From Nocardioides dokdonensis FR1436 (GTDB lineage: Bacteria > Actinomycetota > Actinomycetes > Propionibacteriales > Nocardioidaceae), in NCBI RefSeq assembly GCF_001653335.1, contig NZ_CP015079.1, forward strand, positions 2,728,001 through 2,792,000: 64,000 bases of DNA. The letters run 5' to 3'. This document shows, in pieces, positions 25,429 through 34,066 of the stretch (positions within the stretch are counted from its first letter, which is position 1; each line of letters begins with the position of its first letter). The position numbers and the translations under genes were made by a program. Under the pieces are notes generated by a model. It saw only the letters and a list, made by a program, of their open reading frames with translations. It was not told the DNA's origin and did no database searches.

Positions 25429-26322
25429 TCAGAGCAACGAGCCGTGGTGCAGGTACGCCGAGGGCGGGCGCATCCCGCGCAGGGCCAGGTAGCCGGAGGT
25501 CCAGACCTCGAGCCGGCCGGCCAGCCCGACGTCGAGGGCCCACTCGTTGGCGCTGGTGACGTGCGCGACCTCGGTCTGCTCCGGGCCGTCGGCCAGCGCC
25601 GCCCACAGCAGTCGGGTCGCGGTGCGCCGGTTGGTCGCGGCGAGCAGCGCGACGCCCCCGTCGGGGTGGGTGTAGGCGTAGCCGGAGCCGGTCGAGGTCT
25701 CCGAGACCAGCAGCCGGGTCAGCCCCATCAGCAGCGGGTGGTCCGGGCCGTGGGCGCAGCCGCGGGTGCCGCGGTCGACGGAGTCGAGGAGGTCCACGTC
25801 GGCGGGCGCGCCCTCGCGGACCTTGTCGCCGGTGCCGAGCGGGATCGCGGTGCGGTCGAGGGTGCCCCGCAGCACCATCTGCGGGTGCAGGGAGAACCCG
25901 GCCTGGCGGTAGACCCGGACCGCGCGCGGGTCGTTCGAGCTCGACAGCATGCCGCGCAACGAGCCCCGGCCGTGGTGCAGCGCGGCCGCGAGCAGCGGCT
26001 TCCCGACACCGCGGCCCTGCCGGCCCGGCCGGACGGCGTACGTGGAGAGGATCCAGGTGCCCTCGCGCACCAGCGAGGTGGCGATGCCGACCATCCGGCC
26101 GTCCTCCTCGGCGACCCAGCAGCCGCCGGGGTCGGTGCGCAGCAGGTGCTCGGTGCGGGTCCGCCAGGCCTCGCTGCGACCGGGGCGCCGAGGCTCGGGG
26201 TCGGGCCAGGCCCGGGGGAGGGTGCGCTGGTCGACGGCGTGGAAGCTCTCCGAGCTCAGGTCCGCGGCCTCGGCGACGTCGCCCACCTGCATCGGTCGGA
26301 CAGCAGCGCTCGGAGCAGTCAC
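25429..26322 (-). CDS. GNAT family N-acetyltransferase, long form
   Basis: A 297-residue protein. The first half is a GNAT domain with the acetyl-CoA loop RPGRQGRGVGKPLL and the following helix; the second half (about 160-297) is a weaker GNAT-like repeat (YAYTHPDGGVALLAAT...), so it may be a tandem GNAT. Target unknown. The GTG at 26322 is chosen because TACGGT lies six bases upstream and the preceding in-frame sequence has no conserved character; an ATG about 100 bases upstream would overlap the divergent glycerate kinase promoter. It is transcribed away from that gene. Confidence 0.85.
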   Translation of the reverse strand: MTAPSAAVRPMQVGDVAEAADLSSESFHAVDQRTLPRAWPDPEPRRPGRSEAWRTRTEHLLRTDPGGCWVAEEDGRMVGIATSLVREGTWILSTYAVRPGRQGRGVGKPLLAAALHHGRGSLRGMLSSSNDPRAVRVYRQAGFSLHPQMVLRGTLDRTAIPLGTGDKVREGAPADVDLLDSVDRGTRGCAHGPDHPLLMGLTRLLVSETSTGSGYAYTHPDGGVALLAATNRRTATRLLWAALADGPEQTEVAHVTSANEWALDVGLAGRLEVWTSGYLALRGMRPPSAYLHHGSLL

Positions 26323-26328
26323 CGACCC

Positions 26329-26334
26329 ACCGTA
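26329..26334 (-). promoter_or_regulatory. -10 element of the leaderless GNAT gene
   Basis: TACGGT on the minus strand, six bases before the GTG at 26322. Confidence 0.5.
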
Positions 26335-26380
26335 GGCGTCGGGGGCGGGCGGTGTCGGGAGGGCCTGCGAGGATGCGCCC

Positions 26381-27472
26381 ATGCGAGTCCTGGTGGCCCC
26401 CGACAAGTTCGCCGGCACCCTCACCGCCGTGGAGGCGGCCGAGGCGATCGCGGCCGGCTGGCGCCGTCACGCCCCCGACGACGAGCTCGACCTCGCCCCG
26501 ATGTCGGACGGCGGGCCCGGGTTCGTCGACGTGCTGCACGCCACCCTGGGTGGCGAGCTGCTCGTGACGACCGTGGAGGGCCCGCACGGCGAGGAGGTCC
26601 CCGCGACCGTCCTGCACGTCGGGGACGTCGCCTACGTCGAGAGCGCCCAGGCGATCGGGCGGCACCTCGTCACCGAGGGCGGAGCGGAGTTCGCCACCAC
26701 CGTCGGGGCCGGCGAGCTGCTCCTGGCCGCGCTCGGCACCGGCGCCACCACGGTGATCGTCGGTCTCGGGGGCAGCGGCACCAACGACGGAGGCGCCGGC
26801 CTCCTCGACGCGCTCGGGGCCGTGGCCGACGCCGGCCAGCTCGACGGGGGCCCGGTCCTCTTCGCCGGCCTGTCGTCGGTGGACCTGGCCCCGGCCCGGG
26901 CCAAGGTCGCCGGCGTGCGCCTGGTCGCGGCCACCGACGTCGACAACCCGCTCACCGGACTGTTCGGCGCCACGAAGACCTACGGACCCCAGAAGGGCAT
27001 CGCCGAGGACCGGCTCTACGAGGTCGACGGCTGGCTCGAGCAGCTCGCCGAGGCCACCGACCGCCGCACGTCGCTGGTCAAGGGCGCCGGCGCGGCCGGT
27101 GGGCTGGGGCACGCGCTGCTGTGCCTGGGCGCGGTCCGCGAGCCCGGCATCGCCCTGGTCGCCGAGGCCGTCGGGCTCGCGTCCCGGGCCCGGGCCGCCG
27201 ACCTGGTCGTCACCGGCGAGGGTGCCTTCGACTTCTCCAGCCGCTCGGGCAAGGTGCCGTACGGCGTCGCGGAGATCGCCGCAGAGGCGCTGCGGCCCTG
27301 CATCGCGATGGCCGGGCAGGTGCTGGTCGGGTCCCGGGAGATGCGCGCGCTCGGCGTGGAGAACGCCTACTCGCTCGTGGACCTGGTGGGGGAGCAGCGA
27401 GCCTTCGAGGACCCGGTGGGCAGCCTCCAGGCGCTCGGGGAGCGGGTCGCCCGGCAGTGGTCGAGGGAATAA
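26381..27472 (+). CDS. glxK: Glycerate kinase
   Basis: GarK/GlxK-family kinase that phosphorylates glycerate with ATP; 363 residues, near the usual 370-380. Recognisable parts are the opening VLVAPDKFAGTLTAVEAAEAI, the phrase PMSDGGPG, the glycine-rich stretch GLGGSGTNDGGAGLLDALG, the region GAGAAGGLGHALL, and the ending VTGEGAFDFSSRSGKVP. These are family hallmarks. The ATG at 26381 has GAGGAT six bases upstream, which may act as a -10 for a leaderless transcript. It is followed after 71 bases by erpA in the same direction, an order also remembered from mycobacteria. Confidence 0.94.
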   Translation: MRVLVAPDKFAGTLTAVEAAEAIAAGWRRHAPDDELDLAPMSDGGPGFVDVLHATLGGELLVTTVEGPHGEEVPATVLHVGDVAYVESAQAIGRHLVTEGGAEFATTVGAGELLLAALGTGATTVIVGLGGSGTNDGGAGLLDALGAVADAGQLDGGPVLFAGLSSVDLAPARAKVAGVRLVAATDVDNPLTGLFGATKTYGPQKGIAEDRLYEVDGWLEQLAEATDRRTSLVKGAGAAGGLGHALLCLGAVREPGIALVAEAVGLASRARAADLVVTGEGAFDFSSRSGKVPYGVAEIAAEALRPCIAMAGQVLVGSREMRALGVENAYSLVDLVGEQRAFEDPVGSLQALGERVARQWSRE

Positions 27473-27543
27473 CCGCGCGTGGCCTACCCTTGTCCTCAGG
27501 ACGCACCCGCACCACACCGAAAAACCACGTTGGGAGCACAGAC

Positions 27544-27906
27544 ATGACCGAGCAGGTGGACACCACCACGGAGCACCGCACCGACAGCATCAACCTCAGC
27601 CCGGTGGCGGCAGCCAAGGTGAAGAGCCTCCTCGAGCAGGAGGGTCGCGACGACCTGGCGCTGCGCATCTCGGTCCAGCCCGGTGGCTGCTCCGGTCTGC
27701 GCTACCAGCTGTTCTTCGACGAGCGCACCCTCGACGGCGACGCCGTCGTCGGCTTCGACGGGGTCAACGTCGTCGTCGACCGGATGAGCGTGCCCTACCT
27801 CAACGGCGCGACGATCGACTTCGTCGACAGCATCGAGAAGCAGGGCTTCACCATCGACAACCCGAACGCCACGGGTTCCTGCGCCTGCGGCGACTCGTTC
27901 AACTGA
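27544..27906 (+). CDS. erpA: Iron-sulfur cluster insertion protein (ErpA/HesB type)
   Basis: A-type carrier that delivers Fe-S clusters to client proteins; 120 residues. The three conserved cysteines are Cys49 (GGCSGL), Cys113 and Cys115 (CACGDSF). The body matches the Fe-S biosynthesis fold (LSPVAAAKVKSLL, LRISVQPGGCSG). TTGGGAGCA precedes the ATG at 27544. Likely clients close by are the Rieske protein QcrA and NadA. A strong terminator follows. Confidence 0.95.
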   Translation: MTEQVDTTTEHRTDSINLSPVAAAKVKSLLEQEGRDDLALRISVQPGGCSGLRYQLFFDERTLDGDAVVGFDGVNVVVDRMSVPYLNGATIDFVDSIEKQGFTIDNPNATGSCACGDSFN

Positions 27907-27940
27907 TCGGGTAGCGCCAGCAGCACTGAGACACAGACGA

Positions 27941-27969
27941 AGCCCCCGGACCGACCAGGTCCGGGGGCT
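27941..27969 (+). terminator. Terminator after erpA
   Basis: A perfect 12-bp stem (27941-27952 with 27958-27969) with loop GACCA, located 35 bases past the stop codon. It can also stop the minus-strand gene ending at 28000. Confidence 0.8.
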
Positions 27970-27999
27970 CCGTCGTGCTCAGCGGGTGAGCACCGTGCA

Positions 28000-28290
28000 T
28001 CAGTCCAGGTGCAAGGACAAGGCGTTGGCGAGGCGCAGGGCCGCGTCACCGACCTCGATGTCGCGCTTGCGCACCTCGCGGGGGAAGTCGGCGAAGTGGA
28101 TGCTGGGCGCCGGTCGGCGCGCGGCGCGGGTCACGGCTGCGGCGGCCGCGGCCTCGCGGCCCACGGACAGGTGCAGCGCGCGGCCGACCGCCTCGCAGTC
28201 GACCTCCATGTCGGAGACGCAGGCCAGGTCGTCGTAGGGGAGCCGGCTGCCGGTCCCGTGGGGGCTGGACGAAGGCGTGGGTGAGGTCAT
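28000..28290 (-). CDS. Small hypothetical protein divergent from adenosine kinase
   Basis: A 96-residue soluble protein without a recognised domain. After a Ser/Pro-rich start it has a predicted helix-strand mix with many Arg/Ala residues (VGREAAAAAAVTRAARR) and ends in a Leu-rich helix (DAALRLANALSLHLD). TAGCGT seven bases before the ATG at 28290 marks it as leaderless, like its divergent partner at 28354; the two starts are only 63 bases apart. The shared intergenic palindrome suggests common control. No function proposed. Confidence 0.7.
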   Translation of the reverse strand: MTSPTPSSSPHGTGSRLPYDDLACVSDMEVDCEAVGRALHLSVGREAAAAAAVTRAARRPAPSIHFADFPREVRKRDIEVGDAALRLANALSLHLD

Positions 28291-28297
28291 GAGGTCG

Positions 28298-28303
28298 ACG
28301 CTA
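28298..28303 (-). promoter_or_regulatory. -10 element of the leaderless small hypothetical gene
   Basis: TAGCGT on the minus strand, seven bases before the ATG at 28290. Confidence 0.5.
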
Positions 28304-28327
28304 GGGGCTACTCGGGGGTACTCCCAG

Positions 28328-28345
28328 CACTACCCGCAGGTAGTG
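28328..28345. promoter_or_regulatory. Palindrome in the divergent promoter region of adenosine kinase
   Basis: CACTACC-CGCA-GGTAGTG is a perfect 7-bp inverted repeat with a 4-base spacer. The right arm overlaps the TAGTGT box (28341-28346) that lies seven bases before the GTG at 28354. Its position over the -10 is what a repressor operator would need. Confidence 0.45.
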
Positions 28346-28353
28346 TGCCCGCC

Positions 28354-29382
28354 GTGCCCGACACCTCCTCGACGCCCCTGACCCCTGCTCCTGCGAGTGG
28401 CCCCCTGCTGGTGGCCGGGTCGATCGCGACCGACCACCTGATGAGCTTCGCCGGGAAGTTCGAGGACTCCCTGGTCGTCGAGCAGCTGCACAAGCTCTCG
28501 GTCTCCTTCCTCGTCGACGACCTCGAGATCCGCCGCGGCGGGGTCGCCCCCAACATGTGCTTCGGCATGGCCCGCCTCGGTCTGCGCCCGGTGCTGGTCG
28601 GCGCGGCCGGCGAGGACTTCGCCGACTACCGCTCCTGGCTGGAGCGCCACGGGGTCGACTGCGACCACGTGCGGATCTCCGAGACGCTGCACACCGCCCG
28701 CTTCGTGTGCACGACGGACACGACGATGGCGCAGTTCGCCTCCTTCTACCCCGGGGCGATGCAGGAGGCCCGGTTGATGGAGCTGGCCCCCATCGTGCGC
28801 CAGGTGGGCGAGCCGTCGTACGTGCTGATCGGAGCCGACGACCCCGACGGCATGCTGCGCCACACCGAGGAGTGCCGCCAGCGCGGCTACCCCTTCATCG
28901 CCGACCCCAGCCAGCAGCTGGCCTTCGGTGAGGGCGACCTGATCCGCCGCCTCGTCGACGGGGCCGCCATCCTGTTCAGCAACGAGTACGAGTCGCACCT
29001 GATCCAGCAGAAGACCGGCTGGTCGGCCGACGACATCCTGGCCAGGGTCGGCGTGCAGGTCACCACGCTCGGTGCTGCCGGGGTGCGGGTGACCCGGGCC
29101 GGCGAGGAGGACATCGTCCTGCCGGCTGCCGCGGGCGTCACCGCGGTCGAGCCCACCGGGGTCGGTGACGCCTTCCGTGCCGGCTTCCTCGCCGCCACCG
29201 CCTGGGGCCTGGACCTGTCCGCCAGCGCGCAGGTCGGCTGCGTGCTCGCGGCGTACGTCGTCGAGACCGTCGGCACCCAGGAGTACTCCTTCACCGCCGA
29301 GCAGTTCCTCGCCCGCCTCGAGGAGTCGTACGGCGCCGAGGCGGCCGCCGTCGTCCGGCCCCACCTGTCCGACCTGCGCTGA
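28354..29382 (+). CDS. PfkB-family carbohydrate kinase, probable adenosine kinase
   Basis: Ribokinase-fold kinase of 342 residues. The N-terminal signature is GSIATDHLMSFAGKFEDS. The C-terminal signature is EPTGVGDAFRAGF with catalytic Asp in GVGDAF, where most relatives have GAGDAF. The sequence resembles the mycobacterial adenosine kinase (Rv2202c, AdoK), and position next to erpA and cta genes matches that locus. So adenosine is the likely substrate (inference). The GTG at 28354 is supported by TAGTGT seven bases upstream; no SD is present. It is divergent from the 96-residue hypothetical. Confidence 0.9.
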   Translation: MPDTSSTPLTPAPASGPLLVAGSIATDHLMSFAGKFEDSLVVEQLHKLSVSFLVDDLEIRRGGVAPNMCFGMARLGLRPVLVGAAGEDFADYRSWLERHGVDCDHVRISETLHTARFVCTTDTTMAQFASFYPGAMQEARLMELAPIVRQVGEPSYVLIGADDPDGMLRHTEECRQRGYPFIADPSQQLAFGEGDLIRRLVDGAAILFSNEYESHLIQQKTGWSADDILARVGVQVTTLGAAGVRVTRAGEEDIVLPAAAGVTAVEPTGVGDAFRAGFLAATAWGLDLSASAQVGCVLAAYVVETVGTQEYSFTAEQFLARLEESYGAEAAAVVRPHLSDLR

Positions 29383-29392
29383 GCCGGCGGGC

Positions 29393-29641
29393 TCAGGACG
29401 TGCGACGCACGAGGTAGCGGGGCACCCCGTCGGGGGCGGCGTCCTCGCCGACGTACTCCTGCCGGCGCATCCGGCACCACGCCGGCACGTCCACGCGCGC
29501 CGCCACGTCGTCGGCGACCACGGCCACGACCTGTCCCACCTCCAGGTCCGGCAGCGCCCGGGCCAGGTCGATGACGGGCAGCGGGCACATCCGGCCGCGG
29601 CAGTCGAGCTCGAGCGCCACGCCCGGACCGGGGGCGCTCAC
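29393..29641 (-). CDS. TusA/SirA-like sulfur-carrier protein
   Basis: An 82-residue protein with the TusA fold signature near the N terminus: ELDCRGRMCPLPVIDLARAL, with the persulfide-accepting Cys19 in CPLP. In the family this cysteine takes sulfur from a cysteine desulfurase. That fits the overlap here: its GTG start (29641) shares four bases with the end of the upstream cysteine desulfurase gene. The exact acceptor (tRNA thiolation, cofactor, or other) is unknown. The C-terminal half has one extra Cys (PAWCRMRR). Confidence 0.88.
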   Translation of the reverse strand: MSAPGPGVALELDCRGRMCPLPVIDLARALPDLEVGQVVAVVADDVAARVDVPAWCRMRRQEYVGEDAAPDGVPRYLVRRTS

Positions 29642-30786
29642 ATCCCCACCCGGGCGCGCAGGTCGGCGACGATCCCGGGCAGCACACCCAGGAGCCGCTC
29701 GACGTCCTCGTCGGTCGTGGTGCGGTGCAGCGAGAGCCGCACGTTGCCGTGGGTGAGCGCCCCCATCGCAGCCAGGACGTGGCTGGGCTCGAACGTCGAG
29801 GACGAGCAGGCCGATCCGCTGGCCACGCCGAAGCCGTGCCGGTCGAGCTCGTGGACCAGCGCCTCTCCGTCGACGTAGAGGAACGAGAAGGTCACCAGGT
29901 GCGGCAGCCGGTCGTCGGGGTCGCCGACCACGTCGACGTCCGGCACGCCGGCGACGCCCTCGCGGACCCGGGCCACGAGCGCGTGCTGGCGGGCCCCGAC
30001 CTCGGCGCGCCCCTCGACGACGGCGCGCAGCGCGGCGGCGGCGGCCAGGGCGGCCGGGACGTTCTCGAAGCCGCTGGCGCGCTCGTCGACCCGGTCGTCA
30101 CCGGGGAACGGCGTCGCCCAGCGCGCCCCCTTGCGCACCAGCAGGACACCCACCCCGGCCGGGCCGCCCCACTTGTGCGCGGACGCGGCCGCCGCGTCCC
30201 ACCCGCCCGGGAGGTCCAGCCGCCCCGTGGAGGCGCAGGCGTCGACGAAGAGAGGGGTGCGGCCCTCGAGAGCCGCGGCGACCTCGGCGACCGGCTGGAC
30301 GGTGCCGACCTCGTGGTTGGCGGCCTGGACCGCCACGACACCGGTCCTCGGGCCGACCGCCTGCTGCACGGCGGCGGGGGAGACCCGGCCGTGCCGGTCG
30401 ACGGGCACCAGCACCGCGTCGTCGGCACCGGTGCGGCGCGCGTGCCACGAGGCGGCGTGCAGCACGGCCGAGTGCTCGACCGCCGACAGGGTGCAGGTCG
30501 CCGCGGCACCGGGACGGGCTCGCCCCTCGAGCAGCCCCAGCAGCCCGCGGTGCACGGCATCGGTGCCGGACGAGGTGAACGTGACCTCGTCGCGGCGTAC
30601 GCCGAGCGACTCGGCGACGACCTCGCGGGCGTTGTCGAGCAGCAGACGGGCGTCGCGGGCGTGGCGGTGCAGCCGACGCGGGTCCGCCCATCCCCGCTCG
30701 AGGGCGGCGTCGAGGACGCTGCGGGCGGCCGGGTGCATCGGCTCACCGGACGCGGCGTCGAGGTCGACCGGCGCGGGATAGATCAC
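29638..30786 (-). CDS. Cysteine desulfurase, IscS/NifS type
   Basis: PLP enzyme that transfers sulfur from cysteine as an enzyme-bound persulfide; 382 residues. The PLP lysine is Lys205 in SAHKWGGP, His105 (VEHSAV) stacks on the ring, and Asp182 binds the pyridine N. The catalytic Cys327 lies in GSACSS. The GTG at 30786 is chosen because TACGGT lies seven bases upstream and normal NifS sequence (YPAPVDLDAASGEPM) begins right after; a long in-frame extension upstream crosses the ctaC gene and is rejected. It is translationally coupled to the TusA-like gene. Confidence 0.93.
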   Translation of the reverse strand: MIYPAPVDLDAASGEPMHPAARSVLDAALERGWADPRRLHRHARDARLLLDNAREVVAESLGVRRDEVTFTSSGTDAVHRGLLGLLEGRARPGAAATCTLSAVEHSAVLHAASWHARRTGADDAVLVPVDRHGRVSPAAVQQAVGPRTGVVAVQAANHEVGTVQPVAEVAAALEGRTPLFVDACASTGRLDLPGGWDAAAASAHKWGGPAGVGVLLVRKGARWATPFPGDDRVDERASGFENVPAALAAAAALRAVVEGRAEVGARQHALVARVREGVAGVPDVDVVGDPDDRLPHLVTFSFLYVDGEALVHELDRHGFGVASGSACSSSTFEPSHVLAAMGALTHGNVRLSLHRTTTDEDVERLLGVLPGIVADLRARVGM

Positions 30787-30793
30787 ATCGGCC

Positions 30794-30799
30794 ACCGTA
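30794..30799 (-). promoter_or_regulatory. -10 element of the leaderless cysteine desulfurase gene
   Basis: TACGGT on the minus strand, seven bases before the GTG at 30786. Confidence 0.5.
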
Positions 30800-30879
30800 G
30801 GGCACCCTGTGCTGCCCAGCAGGGGGTGGTCGCGGTACTGTGACGCCAACTTCTGATCGCTTGAGAGGAAGGCTCGTTC

Positions 30880-31806
30880 GTGAGTCTGCAGCTCCCCCAG
30901 AGGGCACCAGGACGTCGGTGGGCCACGGCCCGTCGCGCGGGCCTGAGTGCCTCGCTCGGCCTCGGCCTCGTGCTGCTCGCCGGCTGTTCTTCCGAGTCCC
31001 GCGGTGAGTGGGAGCGCCTGGCCATGCCAGAGCCCATCACCGAGCAGGGTGAGGCCACCTTGGGCCTGTGGCAGGGCGCGTGGATCGCGGCGCTGGTCAC
31101 CGGTGCCATCGTCTGGGGCCTGATGGCCTGGGTCGTGGTGGCCTACCGCCGTCGGCACGAGGACGAGGTCCCCGTGCAGACGCGCTACAACCTGCCCCTC
31201 GAGATCTTCTACACGATCGCGCCGATCATGATGGTCGTGGTGTTCTTCGCCCACACCATCCGGGTCCAGGACGTCATCCTCGACGACAGTCCTCCCGACA
31301 ACGTCGTCGAGGTCGTCGGCCAGAAGTGGTCGTGGACCTTCAACCACGGGGTCGGTTCGCCCGACCTCGCGGCCAACGAGGACAACACGGACCTGGACTT
31401 CCCCTACGACGAGTACGCGAACGTCGTCGGCACCCTGACCGACATCCCGACGCTGCTGCTGCCGCTGGGCGAGACCACGCGGTTCAACCTGCACTCGCCC
31501 GACGTCATCCACAGCTTCGGCGTGCCGGGCTTCCTCACCAAGATGGACGTGATCCCGGGTCGGGTGAACTCCTTCCAGGTGACGCCGCAGATCGAGGGCA
31601 CCTTCAAGGGCAAGTGCTTCGAGCTCTGCGGTGCCCAGCACTCGCGGATGCTGTTCGACGTCAAGGTCGTCAGCCCCGCGGAGTACGACGCCTACGTGGC
31701 CTCGCTGGTCGAGGCCGGCGACTCCGCCGCGGCCCCGCTGCTCGGCGGCGACGCCGCACGCACCCAGGTGGGCCTTGACGTCACCGAGACCGAGGAGGGC
31801 CAGTGA
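30880..31806 (+). CDS. ctaC: Cytochrome c oxidase subunit II (lipoprotein)
   Basis: CuA-bearing subunit of the aa3 oxidase, 308 residues. A lipobox (LLAGC) gives a lipid-anchored Cys36. Two transmembrane helices (about 67-88 and 108-126) precede the periplasmic cupredoxin. The CuA ligands are complete: His211, Cys246, Glu248, Cys250, His254 and Met257 ([12 protein letters not shown]). The start is GTG 30880 after GAGAGGAAGG. Its stop overlaps the ctaD start (GTGA). In actinobacteria electrons arrive directly from the dihaem QcrC rather than a soluble cytochrome c. Confidence 0.97.
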   Translation: MSLQLPQRAPGRRWATARRAGLSASLGLGLVLLAGCSSESRGEWERLAMPEPITEQGEATLGLWQGAWIAALVTGAIVWGLMAWVVVAYRRRHEDEVPVQTRYNLPLEIFYTIAPIMMVVVFFAHTIRVQDVILDDSPPDNVVEVVGQKWSWTFNHGVGSPDLAANEDNTDLDFPYDEYANVVGTLTDIPTLLLPLGETTRFNLHSPDVIHSFGVPGFLTKMDVIPGRVNSFQVTPQIEGTFKGKCFELCGAQHSRMLFDVKVVSPAEYDAYVASLVEAGDSAAAPLLGGDAARTQVGLDVTETEEGQ

Positions 31807-33560
31807 GCGCCGCAACCGCACCCGGCGGGCTCCGCAAGCCGCTGGGCAAGCAGCTCGTCACGATGATGACGACGACCGATCACAAGCTGATCGGCAAGAT
31901 GTACCTGGCGACCTCGTTCGCCTGGTTCCTCTTCGGGGGCCTGATGGCCCTCGTGATCCGCTCCGAGCTGGCCTTCCCGGGTCAGCAGATCGTGAACGAG
32001 GAGCTGTACAACCAGCTCTTCACCATGCACGGCACGATCATGCTGCTGCTGTTCGCGACCCCGCTGTTCTTCGGCTTCGCCAACGTCATCATGCCGATCC
32101 AGATCGGCTCGCCCGACGTCGCGTTCCCGCGCCTGAACATGTTCAGCTACTGGCTGTTCCTCTTCGGTGGCCTCATCGCCGCCTCCGGGTTCCTGACCCC
32201 GCAGGGCGCGGCCTCGTTCGGGTGGTTCGGCTACACCCCGCTCTCGGACTCGATCAACTCGCCCGGCGTCGGCGGTGACCTGTGGATCATGGGTCTGTGG
32301 ATGGCCGGTCTGGGCACGATCCTGGGTGCGGTCAACTTCATCACGACCATCATCTGCATGCGTGCGCCCGGCATGACCATGTTCCGGATGCCGATCTTCG
32401 TGTGGAACACGCTGGTCACCAGCCTGCTGGTGCTCATCGCGTTCCCCGTGCTGGCCGGCGCGCTGCTCTCGCTGGAGGCCGACCGGCTCTTCGGGGCCCA
32501 CGTCTTCGACACCGCCCACGGCGGCGCGGTCCTGTGGCAGCACCTGTTCTGGTTCTTCGGCCACCCCGAGGTCTACATCATCGCGCTGCCGTTCTTCGGG
32601 ATCGTCTCCGAGATCCTGCCCGTCTTCAGCCGCAAGCCGATCTTCGGCTACGTCGGCCTGGTCGGGGCGACGGTGGCCATCGCGGTCCTGTCGATCGCGG
32701 TCTGGGCGCACCACATGTTCGTCACCGGCGCCGTCGACCTGCCGTTCTTCTCCGGCATGACGTTCCTGATCGCGGTGCCCACGGGAGTGAAGTTCTTCAA
32801 CTGGATCGGGACGATGTGGGGGGGATCTCTGTCCTTCGACACCCCGATGCTGTGGTCGATCGGCTTCCTGACCACCTTCCTCTTCGGTGGTCTGACCGGT
32901 GTCATCCTGGCCAGCCCGCCGCTGGACTTCCACGTCTCGGACTCCTACTTCGTGGTCGCGCACTTCCACTACGTCGTGTTCGGCACCGTGGTGTTCGCGA
33001 TGTTCGCCGGCTTCTACTTCTGGTGGCCCAAGTTCACCGGTCGGATGCTCGACGAGCGCCTCGGCAAGCTGCACTTCTGGACGCTGTTCGTCGGCTTCCA
33101 CCTCACGTTCCTGGTCCAGCACTGGCTCGGCGTCGAGGGCATGCCCCGTCGCTACGCCGACTACCTGCCCGACGACGGCTTCACGGTGCTGAACCAGGTC
33201 TCGACGGTCGGTGCGTTCCTGCTGAGCCTCTCGATGCTGCCGTTCTTCTACAACGTGTGGATCTCGCGCAACGCGCCTCGCGTGGAGGTCGACGACCCGT
33301 GGGGCTGGGGCCGCTCGCTGGAGTGGGCGACCTCGTGCCCGCCGCCGCGGCACAACTTCGTCAGCATCCCCCGGGTCCGCTCGGAGTCGCCGGCCTTCGA
33401 CCTGCACCACCCGGAGATCGCCGCCATCGAGCTGGACCAGAACGAGGCCGCCCGCAACGGCGACCGCGCTGACGCACCCGACATGCAGGGCCGCGAGGAG
33501 CTGGTGGCCGAGCGCAGCACCACCACCACGACCACCGACGACCCGGAGGGCACCCGATGA
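31803..33560 (+). CDS. ctaD: Cytochrome c oxidase subunit I
   Basis: Catalytic subunit with haem a, haem a3 and CuB; 585 residues and twelve or so helices. Characteristic segments are [13 protein letters not shown] (haem a ligand), [11 protein letters not shown] with the CuB His and cross-linked Tyr, the His-His pair in WAHHMFVTG, and the haem ligands in [11 protein letters not shown]. The C-terminal tail of about 65 residues is hydrophilic and rich in Thr and Asp. GTG start overlapping the ctaC stop; its own stop overlaps the ctaF start, so ctaC-ctaD-ctaF is one coupled operon. Confidence 0.98.
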   Translation: MSAATAPGGLRKPLGKQLVTMMTTTDHKLIGKMYLATSFAWFLFGGLMALVIRSELAFPGQQIVNEELYNQLFTMHGTIMLLLFATPLFFGFANVIMPIQIGSPDVAFPRLNMFSYWLFLFGGLIAASGFLTPQGAASFGWFGYTPLSDSINSPGVGGDLWIMGLWMAGLGTILGAVNFITTIICMRAPGMTMFRMPIFVWNTLVTSLLVLIAFPVLAGALLSLEADRLFGAHVFDTAHGGAVLWQHLFWFFGHPEVYIIALPFFGIVSEILPVFSRKPIFGYVGLVGATVAIAVLSIAVWAHHMFVTGAVDLPFFSGMTFLIAVPTGVKFFNWIGTMWGGSLSFDTPMLWSIGFLTTFLFGGLTGVILASPPLDFHVSDSYFVVAHFHYVVFGTVVFAMFAGFYFWWPKFTGRMLDERLGKLHFWTLFVGFHLTFLVQHWLGVEGMPRRYADYLPDDGFTVLNQVSTVGAFLLSLSMLPFFYNVWISRNAPRVEVDDPWGWGRSLEWATSCPPPRHNFVSIPRVRSESPAFDLHHPEIAAIELDQNEAARNGDRADAPDMQGREELVAERSTTTTTTDDPEGTR

Positions 33561-33973
33561 AGGTAGAAGCGAAGATCTTCGGCGCCTGCACGGTCTTCTT
33601 CGGACTCGTCGCCCCGGCCTACTGGTTCGTGACCAGTGCCGGTGAGCACGGCGGGGACTGGACCGGCACGTCGGCGCTGACGATGACGGCGCTGCTGACC
33701 CTGATGGTCACGTTCTACCTCGGGTTCCACGCCCAGAAGATGGAGCCGCGTCCCGAGGACCGGCTCGACGCCGAGATCGCGGACGGCGCCGGCGAGCTGG
33801 GCTTCTTCCCGCCCTACTCCTGGTGGCCGCTGTGGGCCGCGCTCACGCTCGGCACCATCGTGTACGGCCTGGCCATCGCGGCCTGGTGGCTGGCCATCAT
33901 CGGCGTCGCGCTCGGCGCCGTGGCCACCTGCGGGCTGGTCTACGAGTTCTACCGCGGGGAGCACGCTCACTAG
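33557..33973 (+). CDS. ctaF: Cytochrome c oxidase subunit IV (actinobacterial CtaF)
   Basis: Small accessory subunit specific to the actinobacterial aa3 oxidase; 138 residues with four hydrophobic helices (about 6-27, 39-57, 88-106 and 108-128). The start MKVEAKIFG and the phrase [15 protein letters not shown] are typical of CtaF. It stabilises the bcc-aa3 supercomplex (family knowledge). The start overlaps the ctaD stop (ATGA). About 90 bases without a gene follow. Confidence 0.93.
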   Translation: MKVEAKIFGACTVFFGLVAPAYWFVTSAGEHGGDWTGTSALTMTALLTLMVTFYLGFHAQKMEPRPEDRLDAEIADGAGELGFFPPYSWWPLWAALTLGTIVYGLAIAAWWLAIIGVALGAVATCGLVYEFYRGEHAH

Positions 33974-34053
33974 AGCATCCTCGCTGCACGCCACCGACGA
34001 CACCGCCACCCCGACCCGGGGTCGCGGAGTCGTGGTGTTCTGGGGCGGGCCTT

Positions 34054-34059
34054 TACCCT
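34054..34059 (+). promoter_or_regulatory. -10 element of the leaderless L,D-transpeptidase gene
   Basis: TACCCT ends seven bases before the ATG at 34067. The GGAGG just before the ATG is too close (two bases) to be a normal SD. Confidence 0.5.
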
Positions 34060-34066
34060 GGAGGGC

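Noticed and set aside
30787..31821. Upstream in-frame extension of the cysteine desulfurase
   Set aside because: It would overlap ctaC completely on the other strand, and NifS homology begins at the GTG at 30786 with a well-placed -10.
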